Assembly (NCBI GenBank): GCA_943736015.1
Contig: OX031062.1
Span: 30,849,462 to 30,913,461 of the forward strand
Direction: 5' to 3'
DNA: 64,000 bases
Source: Tridacna crocea
Taxonomy: Eukaryota > Mollusca > Bivalvia > Cardiida > Cardiidae
Notes under the pieces: model-generated
What the model was told of the DNA's origin: nothing
Database searches by the model: none
The model's input: only the letters and a program-made list of their open reading frames with translations
Part shown: positions 1-10,381 of the stretch, piece by piece
How the letters are laid out: each line of letters begins with the position of its first letter
Numbering within the stretch: position 1 is the first letter of the stretch
Position numbers and translations under genes: made by a program

Positions 1-229
1 TGTCATTAAGGATGTTCAGAACTGTATATCTAGGTTGGAGTCAAATGTAATGGCTTGTAAATAAGCTGCCAAACTATGTAATAAAGTTTATATCTTCCTC
101 TTGAAAAAAAAGAGATGTAATTCATTTAAAATTCAGTCATTTTCAAATTTAGAAAAAAAAAACATATTAAGGGGTCAAAAATTAATTGTTTCACTTGTAT
201 TTAATACTCATCTTAACCCAGTAATCATT

Positions 230-275
230 CAAGAGAGAGCGAGAGAGAGACAGACAGAGACAGAGAGAGAGAAGG
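230..275. repeat. GA-rich microsatellite
   Basis: Imperfect (GA)n with a few C interruptions. It abuts the left end of the 540-bp TTAA element that follows. The open frame through it is low-complexity and not a gene. Confidence 0.9.
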
Positions 276-628
276 TATTTAGATTGTTCACATCTCACCA
301 AATTAAAAGAAATATATATATCACTGAAAATTATATGAGAAAAGAATACAAATCATCAATGATTAAGAATCATAAAATTACAAAAGAATTTTGACAGTGT
401 TCCCTCATAAGGATATACAGCCTTCTATGGTATTTTTAGATTTCGTGCTAAAAATTGAAAAAATGCATTGTGGGAATGTCAAGTGATTGGCACGTGACTA
501 ATGACACTGATATTCCATAACATAACAAACATCTAATTATTTTCCATAAGGTCGTCTTCGGACACTATGTTTGAAGCTTCGTCTGTGTATTTCTGGTATG
601 TAAATGAGCAAGTTGCTCATGTAAATAC

Positions 629-906
629 AAGGCCGTCGGAAGCGGTCGGGCCGGTCCGGCTATGGCCGGACCAAATTTTCGGCCTAAAATGAAAAATGGC
701 CAGACCAATTTTCGAAAAAAAAAAATGCGTAATGTAAACCTCAGAAAATGAGCCAGAATTCACCAGAGAGCGTCTTATTTTCAAATTTTTTTCCGGGGGA
801 ACATGCCCCCGTACCCACCCCCCCACCCATCCCCCTAGCATGGCTTCACGACTTCGTCGGTCGCCATACTGGCCGGACCAAATGAAATTTCCTTCCGACG
901 GGCCTG
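629..906. mobile_element. GC-rich terminal-inverted-repeat element
   Basis: The ends are inverted copies (AGGCCGTCGGAAG at the left, CTTCCGACGGGCCT at the right), with inner inverted GGCCGGACCAAAT motifs. It interrupts the 540-bp MITE exactly where the copies at 8.5 and 13.6 kb are continuous. AAATAC / AAATAT flank it as a likely target duplication. It is much richer in GC than its surroundings. The superfamily is not recognised. Confidence 0.75.
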
Positions 907-937
907 AAATATGGACTGTGTTTCCCGTCGGTGCAGA

Positions 938-1112
938 TGTGATGCAGAGAAATGACCCTCACCCAAAAGATGACCCGGTTCATTATTCTGTGTAGAGAAA
1001 TGATCCCAGAAGTCATTTCACTACGTAGTGGAATGACTCTGGGTCATTCCTGTACGTAGAGAAATGACCCATGAGTCATTTTGTAGGGGAAGGTCATTTC
1101 TCGGCATTACAC
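938..1112. mobile_element. Palindromic insertion rich in GAAATGACC motifs
   Basis: Imperfect terminal inverted repeats (TGTGATGCAGAGAAATGACC against GGTCATTTCTCGGCATTACA) enclose repeated GAGAAATGA / TCATTTC motifs and an inner palindrome CACTACGTAGTG. The related copies at 8.5 and 13.6 kb lack this stretch, so it is a second insertion into the same host element. Confidence 0.7.
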
Positions 1113-1269
1113 CGGCCTCGGCCGTTATAAATCTCTAATTTCTCTTGTTGCCGGATGGTTTTCAAATGTTGTGGTTTTATGATTGAAAATTAACAGGCTT
1201 TTGGAGTATAAAGATGGATTTTTTTTTTGTATTGTTATAAAGGTTTCGTCCCAATATCTGAGAACCACT

Positions 1270-1508
1270 TTTAATGCTACACGGTGGTTTGTTACAAAAG
1301 CCTGAAGGAAAGAAAATTAACTTTATGCTTCATAGTGGTCTGGAACGAAATTTAGACAAAATGGATATTTTCTTTATGCTAAACAGTAAAATGGTATATA
1401 AACCTGAAGAAAATTAGAGATATTTTTTAGGCTACAAGTTGGTGGAGTACATAAACCTGACGGAAGAAAGATTAATTGTGTGTTACATTTTCGATTAAAA
1501 AATAATTC
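1270..1508. other. Gene-free AT-rich spacer with weak internal repetition
   Basis: No gene is visible. A short phrase of the type AAACCTGAAGGAAG followed by A-rich sequence recurs about three times (near 1301, 1394 and 1457), which suggests an old degenerate tandem repeat. Confidence 0.4.
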
Positions 1509-1713
1509 TTAAAAGCTCCAGGTAAAGGGAGGAATTTTTATTTCAAAATCAAAAATATTAATTATTCCCCACTAAACCCTATGTTGTCGGTACTGATTAG
1601 AATCGTCTCATCGCGACGATTCTAATGAGTACCCACAAGATAGGGTTTCGGAGAGAAATAATGGATTTAGAATACCATCACTCCCTTTTATCTGGAACTC
1701 TGTACTTAAAAGT
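1509..1713. mobile_element. Fold-back MITE
   Basis: The outer inverted arms (AAAAGCTCCAGGTAAAGGGAGG and its counterpart CTCCCTTTTATCTGGAACT) enclose an inner hairpin centred near 1618. Its arms run CCCTATGTTGTCGGTACT and AGTACCCACAAGATAGGG, with the stem GATTAGAATCGTC. A relative lies at 22664-22806. Confidence 0.75.
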
Positions 1714-1865
1714 GAGCGTCAGGCCTATTTTTTCCTAGAAAACATATTTCTAGGCCCGTCGAAAGTTGAAAGCAATTCACACAGCAAGTTGTGGTCGGTA
1801 ATCTTTATTAGAGTCTCATTCATGTACAACAATATTTACAACTGATATAAAAGACATGGCAGTAC

Positions 1866-1946
1866 ATCGACAGGTGAGTGCAACACTATTCTAAGTGCCT
1901 GTACATTGTGCAGGCACTTAGAATAGTGTTGCACTCACCTATCGAC
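1866..1946. mobile_element. Perfect 30-bp-arm hairpin with 6-bp direct repeats
   Basis: The arms at 1872-1901 and 1911-1940 are exact reverse complements (outermost bases AGGTGAGTGCAACACTATTC) around a 9-nt loop. ATCGAC occurs directly on both sides (1866-1871 and 1941-1946), as expected for a target-site duplication. Confidence 0.85.
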
Positions 1947-2402
1947 ATGTACATGACCATTCTATATAGAATTATAAGAGACTATCTAATTGAAAAAAAT
2001 GCATATGATGTTCTACATATTCTACATGATTGGTAAGATTTAGTTTCGGATTTTGCCATGAAACACATGGTTTTTAAACGTATTCAAAAAATACAGTTTA
2101 TAGCTAATTTTGTGTAGTCTTCGGATCGCTTGTACTCTGGGATATTTGTTATAAATCAGCAGCTGAATCTTGTAAGAGTAATTAATGATAAAAGAAACAA
2201 AAAAAGAGCATGGGAAAAAAAGCATTGTTGTTTACTGACAGAAAATGACCTTAGCTTAAGAATCTCTTGGCAGGTTTGTATGTAGTTCAAATGGTTGGAT
2301 TTTAATTCGAAAGGATATATAAACAACGGATGAGAAAAAGAAATATTGCTGATAACCGACATTTTCTCAGTTTTCTCTCCTTTCAAAGACAATCCCCAAC
2401 AT

Positions 2403-2630
2403 TTAACCCTTTCCCAAACAAGCCCTTGTTTTTACGTGTCTGCAGTACAAGTCTTTTGAAAACACTGTGAGAAAAGGAGAAATTGCTCGTAACGAGCAAT
2501 TTCTCCTTTTCCCACAGTGTTTTCTGCACTGTCTGATCATTTTCTGCCATTGTTATGAAAGTTAAAATTGTCGTCTGCAAACTCTTTCAGTTTGGAAGAG
2601 TCTGAAATTTGTCGTTTGGGAAAGGGTTAA
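2403..2630 (+). mobile_element. TTAA hairpin MITE, GCTCG-centre subfamily
   Basis: TTAA is present at both ends, with ends CCCTTTCCCAAAC and GTTTGGGAAAGGG. The palindrome centre is GCTCGTAACGAGC rather than the usual GCTGGTAACCAGC, and the arm contains ACGTGTCTGCAGTACAAG. Its only close match in the window is the opposite-strand copy at 9836-10065. Confidence 0.9.
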
Positions 2631-3291
2631 TTAACATATAAAAAAGTTTCCAAATGTTCGTAATTTAGATAGGTCTAAAGATTCTTTACCTGATAAACGA
2701 TTAAAGGTTTTGGTGAATTTTGAAAGGGGGAATTTTATCTGTCCTGAAGCGAATTGGTAAATAAATAACTGAGATTTCATCATTTTGTTTCTGTTAAAAA
2801 TCTTAAGGTGATTCTGCACGCAATGCAAATCAAGATCAGGCCACAAAGAAAGCTCGATATGATCTTGAATTTTTCTTTTTTCACTATTATTCTAATATTA
2901 TAAGAATTTTCCAGGGTAAAAAATGTGTTTGCTCGTCAATAACTTTTTTATCAGGTGTTGTTTAAAAAATCTAACACATCAAGCAAATCCCTAGAGTCCT
3001 TCCTCCTTCTCTGCTTCAAACCAAATTCCAATCGGTCATGTATTAACGGAATTATTGAAGATTTTCTTACCTGAAGTCACTTCTATTTCGTCGTCTGCTT
3101 TCGAATTTGACAAGCCTAAACGTTTGTCGTTTGGTAATGAAATAATTCAAACAACAATCAGAATCAATCTTGGTTATAAACTTTGTTTTGATTTTTGTAA
3201 GATTTTCTTTTCAATCAATTTCAATTAATCAGTCTGTTTTAGCAACCTGAATAATAATGTTAAAATAAAGGACGACTTTCTGTGGTAAAAA
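2631..3291. other. Gene-free region downstream of esterase A
   Basis: AT-rich, with no convincing coding sequence. A short stretch near 3055-3140 (TCGTCTGC, CGTTTGTCGTTTGGTAA) resembles the long arm of a broken TTAA hairpin MITE. Part of this region may be the untranslated 3' end of esterase A; no clear polyadenylation signal was identified. Confidence 0.4.
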
Positions 3292-3589
3292 TCAGGTCAT
3301 AAACGAATTGAAAATGAAGTGCGACAACAGCAGAATCGTGTATCTGTAGGCGTTCCACCGTATTATCTCCCCTGAACTTGTTTCACAGGAAGGGCAAGTT
3401 TCTTGCGAACACTGGCTACCAAGAGCGGGAACCACGTTGACCCAAAAGTTGACCTTCTTTGCGGCTGGATGGTGCTGTATTGAATCTGTGCTTAGGTTTG
3501 CATTTAGTTCTATAACATTCTGTGAAGTCGTATCGAAGAGAGGCCTCTCTGGGATTTCTAGTTCGTCAAGGTCTTTTGAGTTAGGATCC
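3292..3589 (-). pseudogene. Esterase A pseudogene, last exon (intact)
   Basis: This is the final coding exon of the broken carboxylesterase A. The acceptor TTTTCAG precedes GGATCC. The exon is 298 bp, the same length as in B and C, and completes a split Gly codon to give TG-DPNSKDLDELEIPERP, the family signature after NFAKTG. Like B and C it has a CX5CX2C cluster and a hydrophobic C-terminus followed by TAA. No lesion is seen here. The usual Trp of E-W-P is Arg. Confidence 0.88.
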
Positions 3590-5758
3590 CTGAAAACATA
3601 CAAAATGGACAAGTTATATTTGGAAATCGGACCATAATCTGGATTACCTGCCCCTACCACTACGATATCGTACTCCATTATCTCCCGCTAGATGGCATTC
3701 TATAAATACTCATCGAAGAATACAAGTGGCTTCTTTAAAAAAGAAGCCAGGAGAGGTCGACATCATTTTTTTCTAATACTTTTTATGCTTAGGTTAAATA
3801 TATCTAGGTACATGTAAAGAAACAAGCAAGACAATAAACGGGTAGTTGAAATCTGTTCAGTTGTAAATACACATTCATCAAGGTGGATGGCAAAAACAGG
3901 ATTCCGTATTCATCCGTCCTTGTAATTTATGTAAGTCACACGACCTTCTTCCCGCGTTTTAAGGTCACGTGATTTTTTCCGCTGTGTTCGTTTCTATTTT
4001 TAACGAAATTCTTTTTTCTTTTTCTTCTTTTTGTTAAGATTTAAGATTGTAATACAAAATTAAAATTGTTGGAAAGGGAATATGCAATTAAATCCTTACA
4101 ATTTTGTTGAAATTCGTGATATAGAAACAAACCACGTCTATTTCCTATTTCAGTTTTTAGACTTCGATTTCTTTATAAAATCATGACGAAACAGACTGTG
4201 TATCGGAACAATTCCCCTACAAAGATTGGATTTAGACAGCAATTTCTGAGGCAGTCTGCCTTTTAAACTCAACACTGTTGGAGAGGTCTCATGACCTCTC
4301 CAATGACATGCACAGACAAGGTATGACCTCTTGAGGTACGGAGGGATACCAGACTAATTGGACCAATGGTTTCCGAAAAACATGTACATGTAAGAGGTAC
4401 AAACGCACGTTTCGTATGTATTGATAGGGCAAAGAGAACATCGGCAATATAATTCAAATTTTCATTACACTGAAATTATTTTCCTTCTCTTCATCTAGAT
4501 TTTGTACTAGTCGAGTAAACCGTTCTGCTATCATTATCTCCCGATAGATGGCATTCTACAAATACACATCTATCTGATTTGGGCATTCTGGGTACAGAAT
4601 TGGACGACTTTTCTCAGCGACAACCGTAACTTTGAATTTCAAACGTTTACTCAATATAACACCATCTGGTGCGATTCATTCAGCTATGATCAGCAGTTTA
4701 GATACATCTGGAGCTAAAACAGGTCTGATTTCTCCTCAAACGTATCGTTAAAAACAATTTTCTCCATTGCTACTTCAGTGTAAGGCGTATAATTACAATC
4801 CCCCAACTTTGGGGAGAGTGATGGGTCATATCAGACAGGTCGAATCTTCGAAAAATATGACATGCGCAGACAACGATTTTACTATTATTCATTCAATTAC
4901 AACTCACAGTTCACTCAACTTTAACAAATCGAAACTTAGACCTTTATCTAATGATTCAGTGAATTAAGACTTAGGTTCTTGAAAACATTGATCCAACCAG
5001 ATTTGTCTTCTTTTCCCACGTTGCCTCTTACGCTTTCAAAACTATATCCTTAATTTGGGCCCCGTTCGATTTGCTGTGTACAAACTTGTGCTGTCGGTAT
5101 GGATGAAACTTGGTCCTCTGGTACCGAGTTAACTCTTAGGCTGCCAACCACCTTTTGCGGACAGCGCAGATCAAGATCAGACTGCACAGAACGTGCAGTC
5201 TGATCTTGAATCTACGCTGTCCGGTAAGGAAATATTATTGCCCAAAACGTAACTTTAGAACAGCAATACTTTGGCTTTTACCATCTAATTGAAAAATCCA
5301 TTTCAGTTTTTTAGCAGATAGACTAGATAACAACTTGGCCACTTTGTAAACATTGTAAACATTGTCAGCCCCAATCTCATTCAATCTCTACGTTCATACC
5401 CTAGCTTTGGGATATCTAAATGCAGATATCTCGATTCTAACAATATCAAACAGCGGCAAAAAGCGACTATTAGTCCTCAAGATCAAGTCTAGGTATATGA
5501 TGTCAAGTTAAATTTAGACTAAAGAAATTCCCAATTTGTTGTCAGAGCTACATGGTAAACTTTGCATTGAGGACTTTTCAATTTAAACACAAGCATTTAT
5601 TGCAGTCATTTTTTCAGTTCAAAAATATTGACAAAAGCTAAAATTTTACAGTATCAATTATTTTCATACATCAAACAGGTTTGATAGGCCTGAACATTTA
5701 AACTTCGATATTAATGCTTTATACCCAAATTTATAATTGTTATAACAGATTTACGTAC
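3590..5758 (-). other. Intron of esterase A pseudogene
   Basis: GT-AG intron (donor GTACGT at 5758, acceptor TTTTCAG at 3590). It contains a TTAA-2 hairpin element (5129 to about 5345). It also contains a ~37-bp direct repeat (ATTATCTCCCGATAGATGGC-like, at 3677 and 4534). No other coding potential was recognised. Confidence 0.8.
5129..5345 (-). mobile_element. TTAA-2 hairpin element (GATCAGACTGCAC core)
   Basis: TTAA then CTCTTAGGCTGCC, ACCTTTTGCGGACAG and the palindrome GATCAGACTGCACAGAACGT with its inverse. The right end is degenerate. Relatives are at 30435, 30999, 34180, 38010, 42515 and 50809. Confidence 0.7.
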
Positions 5759-7334
5759 CCAGTTTTGGCAAAGTTTGTCCAGTAGTTCATGATAACACGG
5801 GAGAAGTTGATGTCGGTTTGAGGTATAAACGCTACCAATTCCCCGGGTATATCCCTGCCGCCACTAGTATAGATGCAGGTAGCCCGAACACGTAACCTAG
5901 CTCCCACGTATGTAGAGCTCCGTCTATCCAGAGTGGAGGAAGCTGATCTATTCTGTGACTGTACTTATAAAAGTAGTTGCTCTTGCTGGCTGTATTATCG
6001 GAATGTTTCTTTGCGGTTTGAACGGCAGGCACCAAGAAACCTAGGTCGGTAAATAAATCTATCATGGCATCACGAATCATTACCATGTTTTCAGAATCAG
6101 ACCAGTCAATGTATTCCTGAACTGTCGCTTGCAACAATGCATTGTTGTATTCTAGGCCAAATGTCTGGTTCAAAGTCAATGGTATGTACTTGGATTCGAA
6201 GAAATGTCGAGATACACCAGTGCTAATATCAAAACCAAAATTTTGCCGTTTCATCGACCAATCTTCAATTACTTTAGTAGCCACCGTCTTTGTTGTTATA
6301 GCCAGATAAAAAATCGAGATCCGAAAAGGCTCGAAGTGAGTCTGACGTATTACGAGAAAAGTTTGCAAACAGATATGATGGATTCATATCTAGAAAGTCT
6401 CCATCAATTGTTGGTAGGAAAGAATACCTGCGTTCAACGGCACCAACAACTTCTTCAACCGTCTTATTTCGTTGAAGCAGTCAAGTGAGTCATTTGTTAG
6501 ACTTCGATTACAGCTCAATCTAGATACGTAATTGGCAAAAACAACTTCGGGCGATGCTTCGTATGCAAAAGTGGCTGATGTACTCCCACTTTGAGCTATC
6601 AGTCTGTGTATTTTACCTTGGTTACCAGTGTATAAACCTTGATAAATGACACTCACACCACCTGTAGATTCTCCAAACAGCGTCACCCCTGATGGATCCC
6701 CACCAAATGACTGGATGTGATTATGTACCCAGTCGATGGCAAGTTTTTGATCATGTAACCCATTGTTGGCAAAGGAACCAGTTCCGTCGTCAAGAAATCC
6801 GAGAGCATGGAGTCTATAGCCAAACGTAACAACGATGACGTCATTATAACTGCTAAGAATATCTCCAACATAGATGTGTGCTAGACCTGTCCCAAAATCA
6901 CCGCCATAGATCCACACCATTACCGGATAACTGTTGTTGGCAGAAACATTGCTTCACGGTAAGTATAAATTCAGGTATAGACAATCTTCATCCGTAACAA
7001 AAGAGGCAATCAGTTCATAATGATTGACCGATTGTGGACACGGAGGCCGGAAGTAAGTGGCGTTATATGGACTACCTAATCTTGTTTCAGGTTCCGGTTT
7101 TTCAAATCTTCTTTTTCCGGTTGGTGGTTTTGCAAACGGGATGCCAAGGAATTTCGTCCCGTTTCTGCTATCACCTCCAAATATTATATCATTATTTACT
7201 AAACCAATAATTTCACCAAAGCTGCTCTCGACCATAATCTCAGTTTCAGCAGCTGTAACCATTTGGTTTTGGGAAACGATTAGAAGAAGAAGGGCAGGAG
7301 GAATCCATATTGGGTTGACAAATATTCTCTCCAT
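5759..7334 (-). pseudogene. Esterase A pseudogene, main exon (nonsense plus three frameshifts)
   Basis: This is homologous along its length to the intact first exons of B and C. It opens with a signal-peptide-like start at 7334 and then VTAAETEIMVESSFGEIIGLV. Four lesions were found by aligning with B. A TGA replaces the Gly codon after NLYLP (near 6953). Two extra bases follow the SLDC motif (near 6472). One extra base lies after the NNKDGG motif (near 6260-6290). Two extra bases lie near 5832-5850, before the DINFSR motif. The Ser-elbow reads GESTGG instead of GESAGG. The catalytic-His region (GALHTWELGYVFGLP) and the splice donor AAACTGG|GTACGT are preserved. It was probably a secreted or anchored esterase before decay; read-through expression is not excluded but no full protein can be made. 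Confidence 0.92.
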
Positions 7335-8099
7335 AATGCCATAGATGTAAGTAAATCTACAGTCTACTGCAATCAAAAGGTACACAAAATTACGAACAAA
7401 TATACAAAACAGCTCAGCTGCATACATGGACCAATTATTCCTTGATAATACACTGTTCTTTACGTCCATTAATTTACATAGGCAAAATTGCTATTTCTGA
7501 CCATTTTTTTCTGACTGTGCAAGTCTTGTCATGGGTCCTGTGCTCCGAATATATATATATATATATATATATATTTTTTTTCGGTGAAAGATCGAAATTT
7601 ATTTCATCGAGTGAATACCATCGGTAGTATTTATTGCGTCAAGCGCTAGAAATGTGAGGTAAATGACGTTATATTTCCCATCTGGTTGTGAGGCACGCGC
7701 AATTTACCTCGGCAACAAGAACATGAAAATCCGTATTTTCACTGGTCGTACTCGTATGATATCGAAAAACATTTTCACTGCTGTTTCTCGATATCCTACC
7801 GGAAAGCATGAAATAAAAATACAATGATATCTATAACTACGACATGTTGGCCCCTCCCCACAATAATCGGATAAAAGCAACTAGAGCTTTAGCTAAGTCT
7901 AAAATAAACTGTACGCAAAAGTAACACCGAAACTATGTCTTTTTTCTTTTAATTATGTTAAGCCACATTTAATCGGTCGTCTGCAACTTCTTTGAATTTT
8001 AACGTGTATTAAAATTTTTCCCGTCTGGTATAGTCCAAGAATAACATAAATAGAAACATTAACCTGACATCACGTCTGTAACAAAGCATATCATGTATT
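7335..8099. other. Upstream region of esterase A, no gene
   Basis: Contains an (AT)n run at about 7549-7574. Near 7960-8030 there is a long-arm fragment of a TTAA hairpin MITE (GTCGTCTGCAACTTCTTTGA). An acceptor-like GATTGCAG lies just upstream of the esterase A start, suggesting an untranslated leader exon further up; no promoter was identified. Confidence 0.45.
7549..7574. repeat. (AT)n microsatellite
   Basis: A run of uninterrupted AT dinucleotides followed by T and A tracts. Confidence 0.9.
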
Positions 8100-8770
8100 G
8101 AATAGCATTTTTCCTTTTCTCACAATGTTTTCTACCCTTTTAGATAAATTTCACCATTTAAAGGTGGGTATTAAGAAATTTTCACATCACACCAAATTAA
8201 AAAATATATATGTCACTGAAATTTATATGAAAAAACAATACAAATCATCAGTAATTAAGAATCATAAAATTACAAAAAAAAAAATTGGTGTTATTCCCTT
8301 AAAAGGCTACGTAGCCTCTTAAGGTATTTTTAGATTTCCCGCCAAAATAAAAAGCATTGTGGGAATGTTAAGTGACTTGCACGTGACTTATAACTATTAA
8401 ATTCCATAACATAACAAACATTTGACTATTTTCCATAATGTCAAGAACTTCGGATGCTATGTTTGAAGCTTCGTCTGTATATTTCCGGTATGTAAATGAG
8501 CGAGTTGCTCATGTAAAAACAGACTGTGTTTCCCTTAAGTGTCGACCTTGGCTGTAGTAAATCTCTTATTTATCTAGCTGTTGGATGATTTTCGACTCCT
8601 GGGGTTTAATGAATGAAAATTATAAAGCTTTGGGAGTACAAGGATGATTTTTTTGTATTTTTTGTAAAATTTTGTCCCATTATCTGAAGAGCCACCTTTA
8701 AGCCACATTGACTTTGTCGTCTGCAACTGCTTTGAACTCCTGTGTTAAATTTTTTCGTCTGCAAAAGACT
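8100..8770 (+). mobile_element. TTAA hairpin MITE fragment, interrupted by the 540-bp MITE
   Basis: The left part (AGCATTTTTCCTTTTCTCAC, CAATGTTTTCTACCC) and the right part (TTTGTCGTCTGCAACTGCTT) are the two sides of one hairpin MITE arm, separated by the element at 8162-8697. The left half of the palindrome is missing. Confidence 0.7.
8162..8697 (+). mobile_element. ~540-bp TTAA MITE, copy 2 (uninterrupted)
   Basis: Ends AGGTGGGTATT and GAGCCACCT lie inside directly repeated TTAA (8158-8161 and 8698-8701). A central palindrome TTAAAAGGCTACGTAGCCTC lies near 8298. No open frame of note, so it is non-autonomous. It is inserted in a hairpin MITE, so it is younger than that copy. Confidence 0.85.
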
Positions 8771-9031
8771 TAAAGTAACAATCATAAAAAGAAATATTTA
8801 ACTGACAATACGGCTACAACACTGCAAATAATGGTGTGAATACCCTTCTACAAGTAAATGATATTTTAAAGCATGCGGTATTTCAAGGCCAGCATGCATG
8901 AAAAGTAGGTCAAACATATATATATAATCCGGGTATTTTACGCAAACAAGTTATTTAAAACTATAGAATTACGTCACATGGGTAAATATCCATTACTAAT
9001 ATTTCTTTTTTAATATGAGCTATTCAAATCC

Positions 9032-9100
9032 GCAAAAAGTATCGATTTCAGATCAGCCTGCCCAGTTGGCGCAGGCTGACTGGGATCGAAACTTTTTGCT
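9032..9100. repeat. Hairpin with AAAAAGTATCGA arms
   Basis: Inverted arms GCAAAAAGTATCGATTTCAG / ATCGAAACTTTTTGC enclose CAGCCTG-CCCAGTTGGCG-CAGGCTG. A diverged relative is at 21688-21752 in the intron of esterase C. Confidence 0.7.
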
Positions 9101-9172
9101 ATTAGTCAATTTTCTCCATGTCATAGGACCAGTTTATATCATGACTTAGTCGCGTTTATGACAAAATGGACT

Positions 9173-9257
9173 ATATCGTCGGTGTACTTCCAAAACCTCG
9201 TAACTACAGCTTGTAACAAGCTGTAGTTACGAGGTTTTGGAAGTACACCAACGATAT
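9173..9257. repeat. Near-perfect 42-bp-arm hairpin
   Basis: The arms at 9173-9214 and 9216-9257 are reverse complements with one mismatch and essentially no loop (outer GTGTACTTCCAAAACCTCGT). A diverged copy of the same hairpin occurs at 55537-55622. Confidence 0.85.
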
Positions 9258-9312
9258 GAATCAATAATTACATCGTAACTCGCGCAGTGCAATGCATCAC
9301 GGAGATGGCTTA

Positions 9313-9671
9313 AGCGGTGTCCACACGGGCAAGCTTTATCGTAGGCTTACCAGTTTGTGCAAGTGAGCCCGTACGTGTGGACGGGAAGCCTCTATACCGT
9401 GCAAGTCCATAAGCGCGGCCTGCAAAACCGTCGACATGTCAAAGATATAGCGTGCAAACTTTACCGTACAGGCGTCATGCCGTGTCTTCAGTAAAAGACG
9501 CGAGTAGGTCTTCTTCATCAGACATGACCGTCACCACAAAGATCTAAACAGGAACTGAAGTTTGCACGTGCTTACTTGAAACGTGTGGACACGCATCCTA
9601 TTTTATCCTATTTGGACAACTTATACCGCACAAGTAAGCGTATGGTAAAGCTTGCACGTGTGGACACCGCT
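9313..9671. mobile_element. 359-bp MITE with TTA target duplication
   Basis: Terminal inverted repeats start AGCGGTGTCCACACGGGCAA and end in the complement (…CACGTGTGGACACCGCT), with similarity running about 40 bp inward. TTA is duplicated at 9310-9312 and 9672-9674. The diverged paralogous sequence at 20030-20046 reads GGTGCC-TTA-CACC with nothing inserted, supporting a precise insertion. A 3-bp TTA duplication fits the PIF/Harbinger type; this class call is an inference. Confidence 0.85.
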
Positions 9672-9835
9672 TTACACCTCCTAACTATTGCTATTATGTT
9701 TTGTTTGTGACAAAAGTATGGTTACAGAGGACCATAGGTAAAGTTTTCATCTGGGCTATACTTGGAGTCCTTGACTCTAATAGTATCACTAGTATAAGGG
9801 CATAATGTCCGCTTCTCACACCAAATGTGTCGGGT

Positions 9836-10065
9836 TTAACCCTTTCCCAAACGACAAATTTTAGACTCTTCCAAACCAAAAGAGTTTGCAGACGACAATT
9901 CTAACTTTCATAACAATGGCAGAGAATTATCCGAACGGGCAGAACACACTGTTGGAAAAGAAGAAATTGCTCGTTACGAGCAATTTCTCCCTTTCCCACA
10001 GTGTTTTAAAAAAAAACTTGTACTGCAGACACGTAAAAACAAGGGCTTGTTTGGGAAAGAGTTAA
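9836..10065 (-). mobile_element. TTAA hairpin MITE, GCTCG-centre subfamily, reverse copy
   Basis: TTAA at both ends. The centre is GCTCGTTACGAGC. The distal arm ACTGCAGACACGTAAAAACA is the reverse of the arm in the 2403-2630 copy. Confidence 0.9.
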
Positions 10066-10119
10066 ATCTAATGAGAAGTGGGAGTCAACGTTTGGCTTAC
10101 CTACAATATGGTGCCAGTA

Positions 10120-10225
10120 CTGGTCCGTCATCCTCGGATACCCCGGGGTCTCCCTATTTGCTACGCTAAATCGATGTAGCTTAGCAATTAGGGAGACCCC
10201 GGGGTATCCGAGGATGCTGGTCCGT
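10120..10225. mobile_element. Perfect palindromic insertion with 9-bp target duplication
   Basis: Long inverted arms (10129 inward, CATCCTCGGATACCCCGGGG, and its exact inverse ending at 10216) enclose a short centre near CTAAATCGATGTAG. CTGGTCCGT is directly repeated on each side (10120-10128 and 10217-10225). A 9-bp duplication suggests a Mutator-like enzyme, which is an inference. Confidence 0.85.
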
Positions 10226-10381
10226 ATTCACCAACCACTATTGAGAATATATGTATTCTTTGTCTTATTTTCCAAGACTTTCAGATTTGAAAGAAACACA
10301 CACCTTTTGGTTTAGCCAATCAGAGGTTGTGTTACTTTCAAATATAGAAAATTCCGGGAACAAGACTGAGGACGTTCTTAA

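Larger units (their letters stand above)
272..1269 (+). mobile_element. ~540-bp TTAA MITE, copy 1, with two nested insertions
   Basis: This copy is colinear with the cleaner copies at 8162-8697 and 13278-13816: the same order of CATCTCACCAAATTAAA, the AGGATATACAGCC-like central palindrome, GGGAATGTCAAGTG, GAAGCTTCGTCTGT and GAGC-GTTGCTCATG. It ends with ACCACTTTTAA, which matches the family end CCACCTTTAA. The left end is eroded at the GA microsatellite. It is stretched to ~1 kb by the nested elements at 629-906 and 938-1112. No protein is encoded. Confidence 0.8.

Noticed and set aside
101..394. 97-residue frame at the left edge
   Set aside because: Runs through the GA microsatellite and the 540-bp MITE; low complexity.
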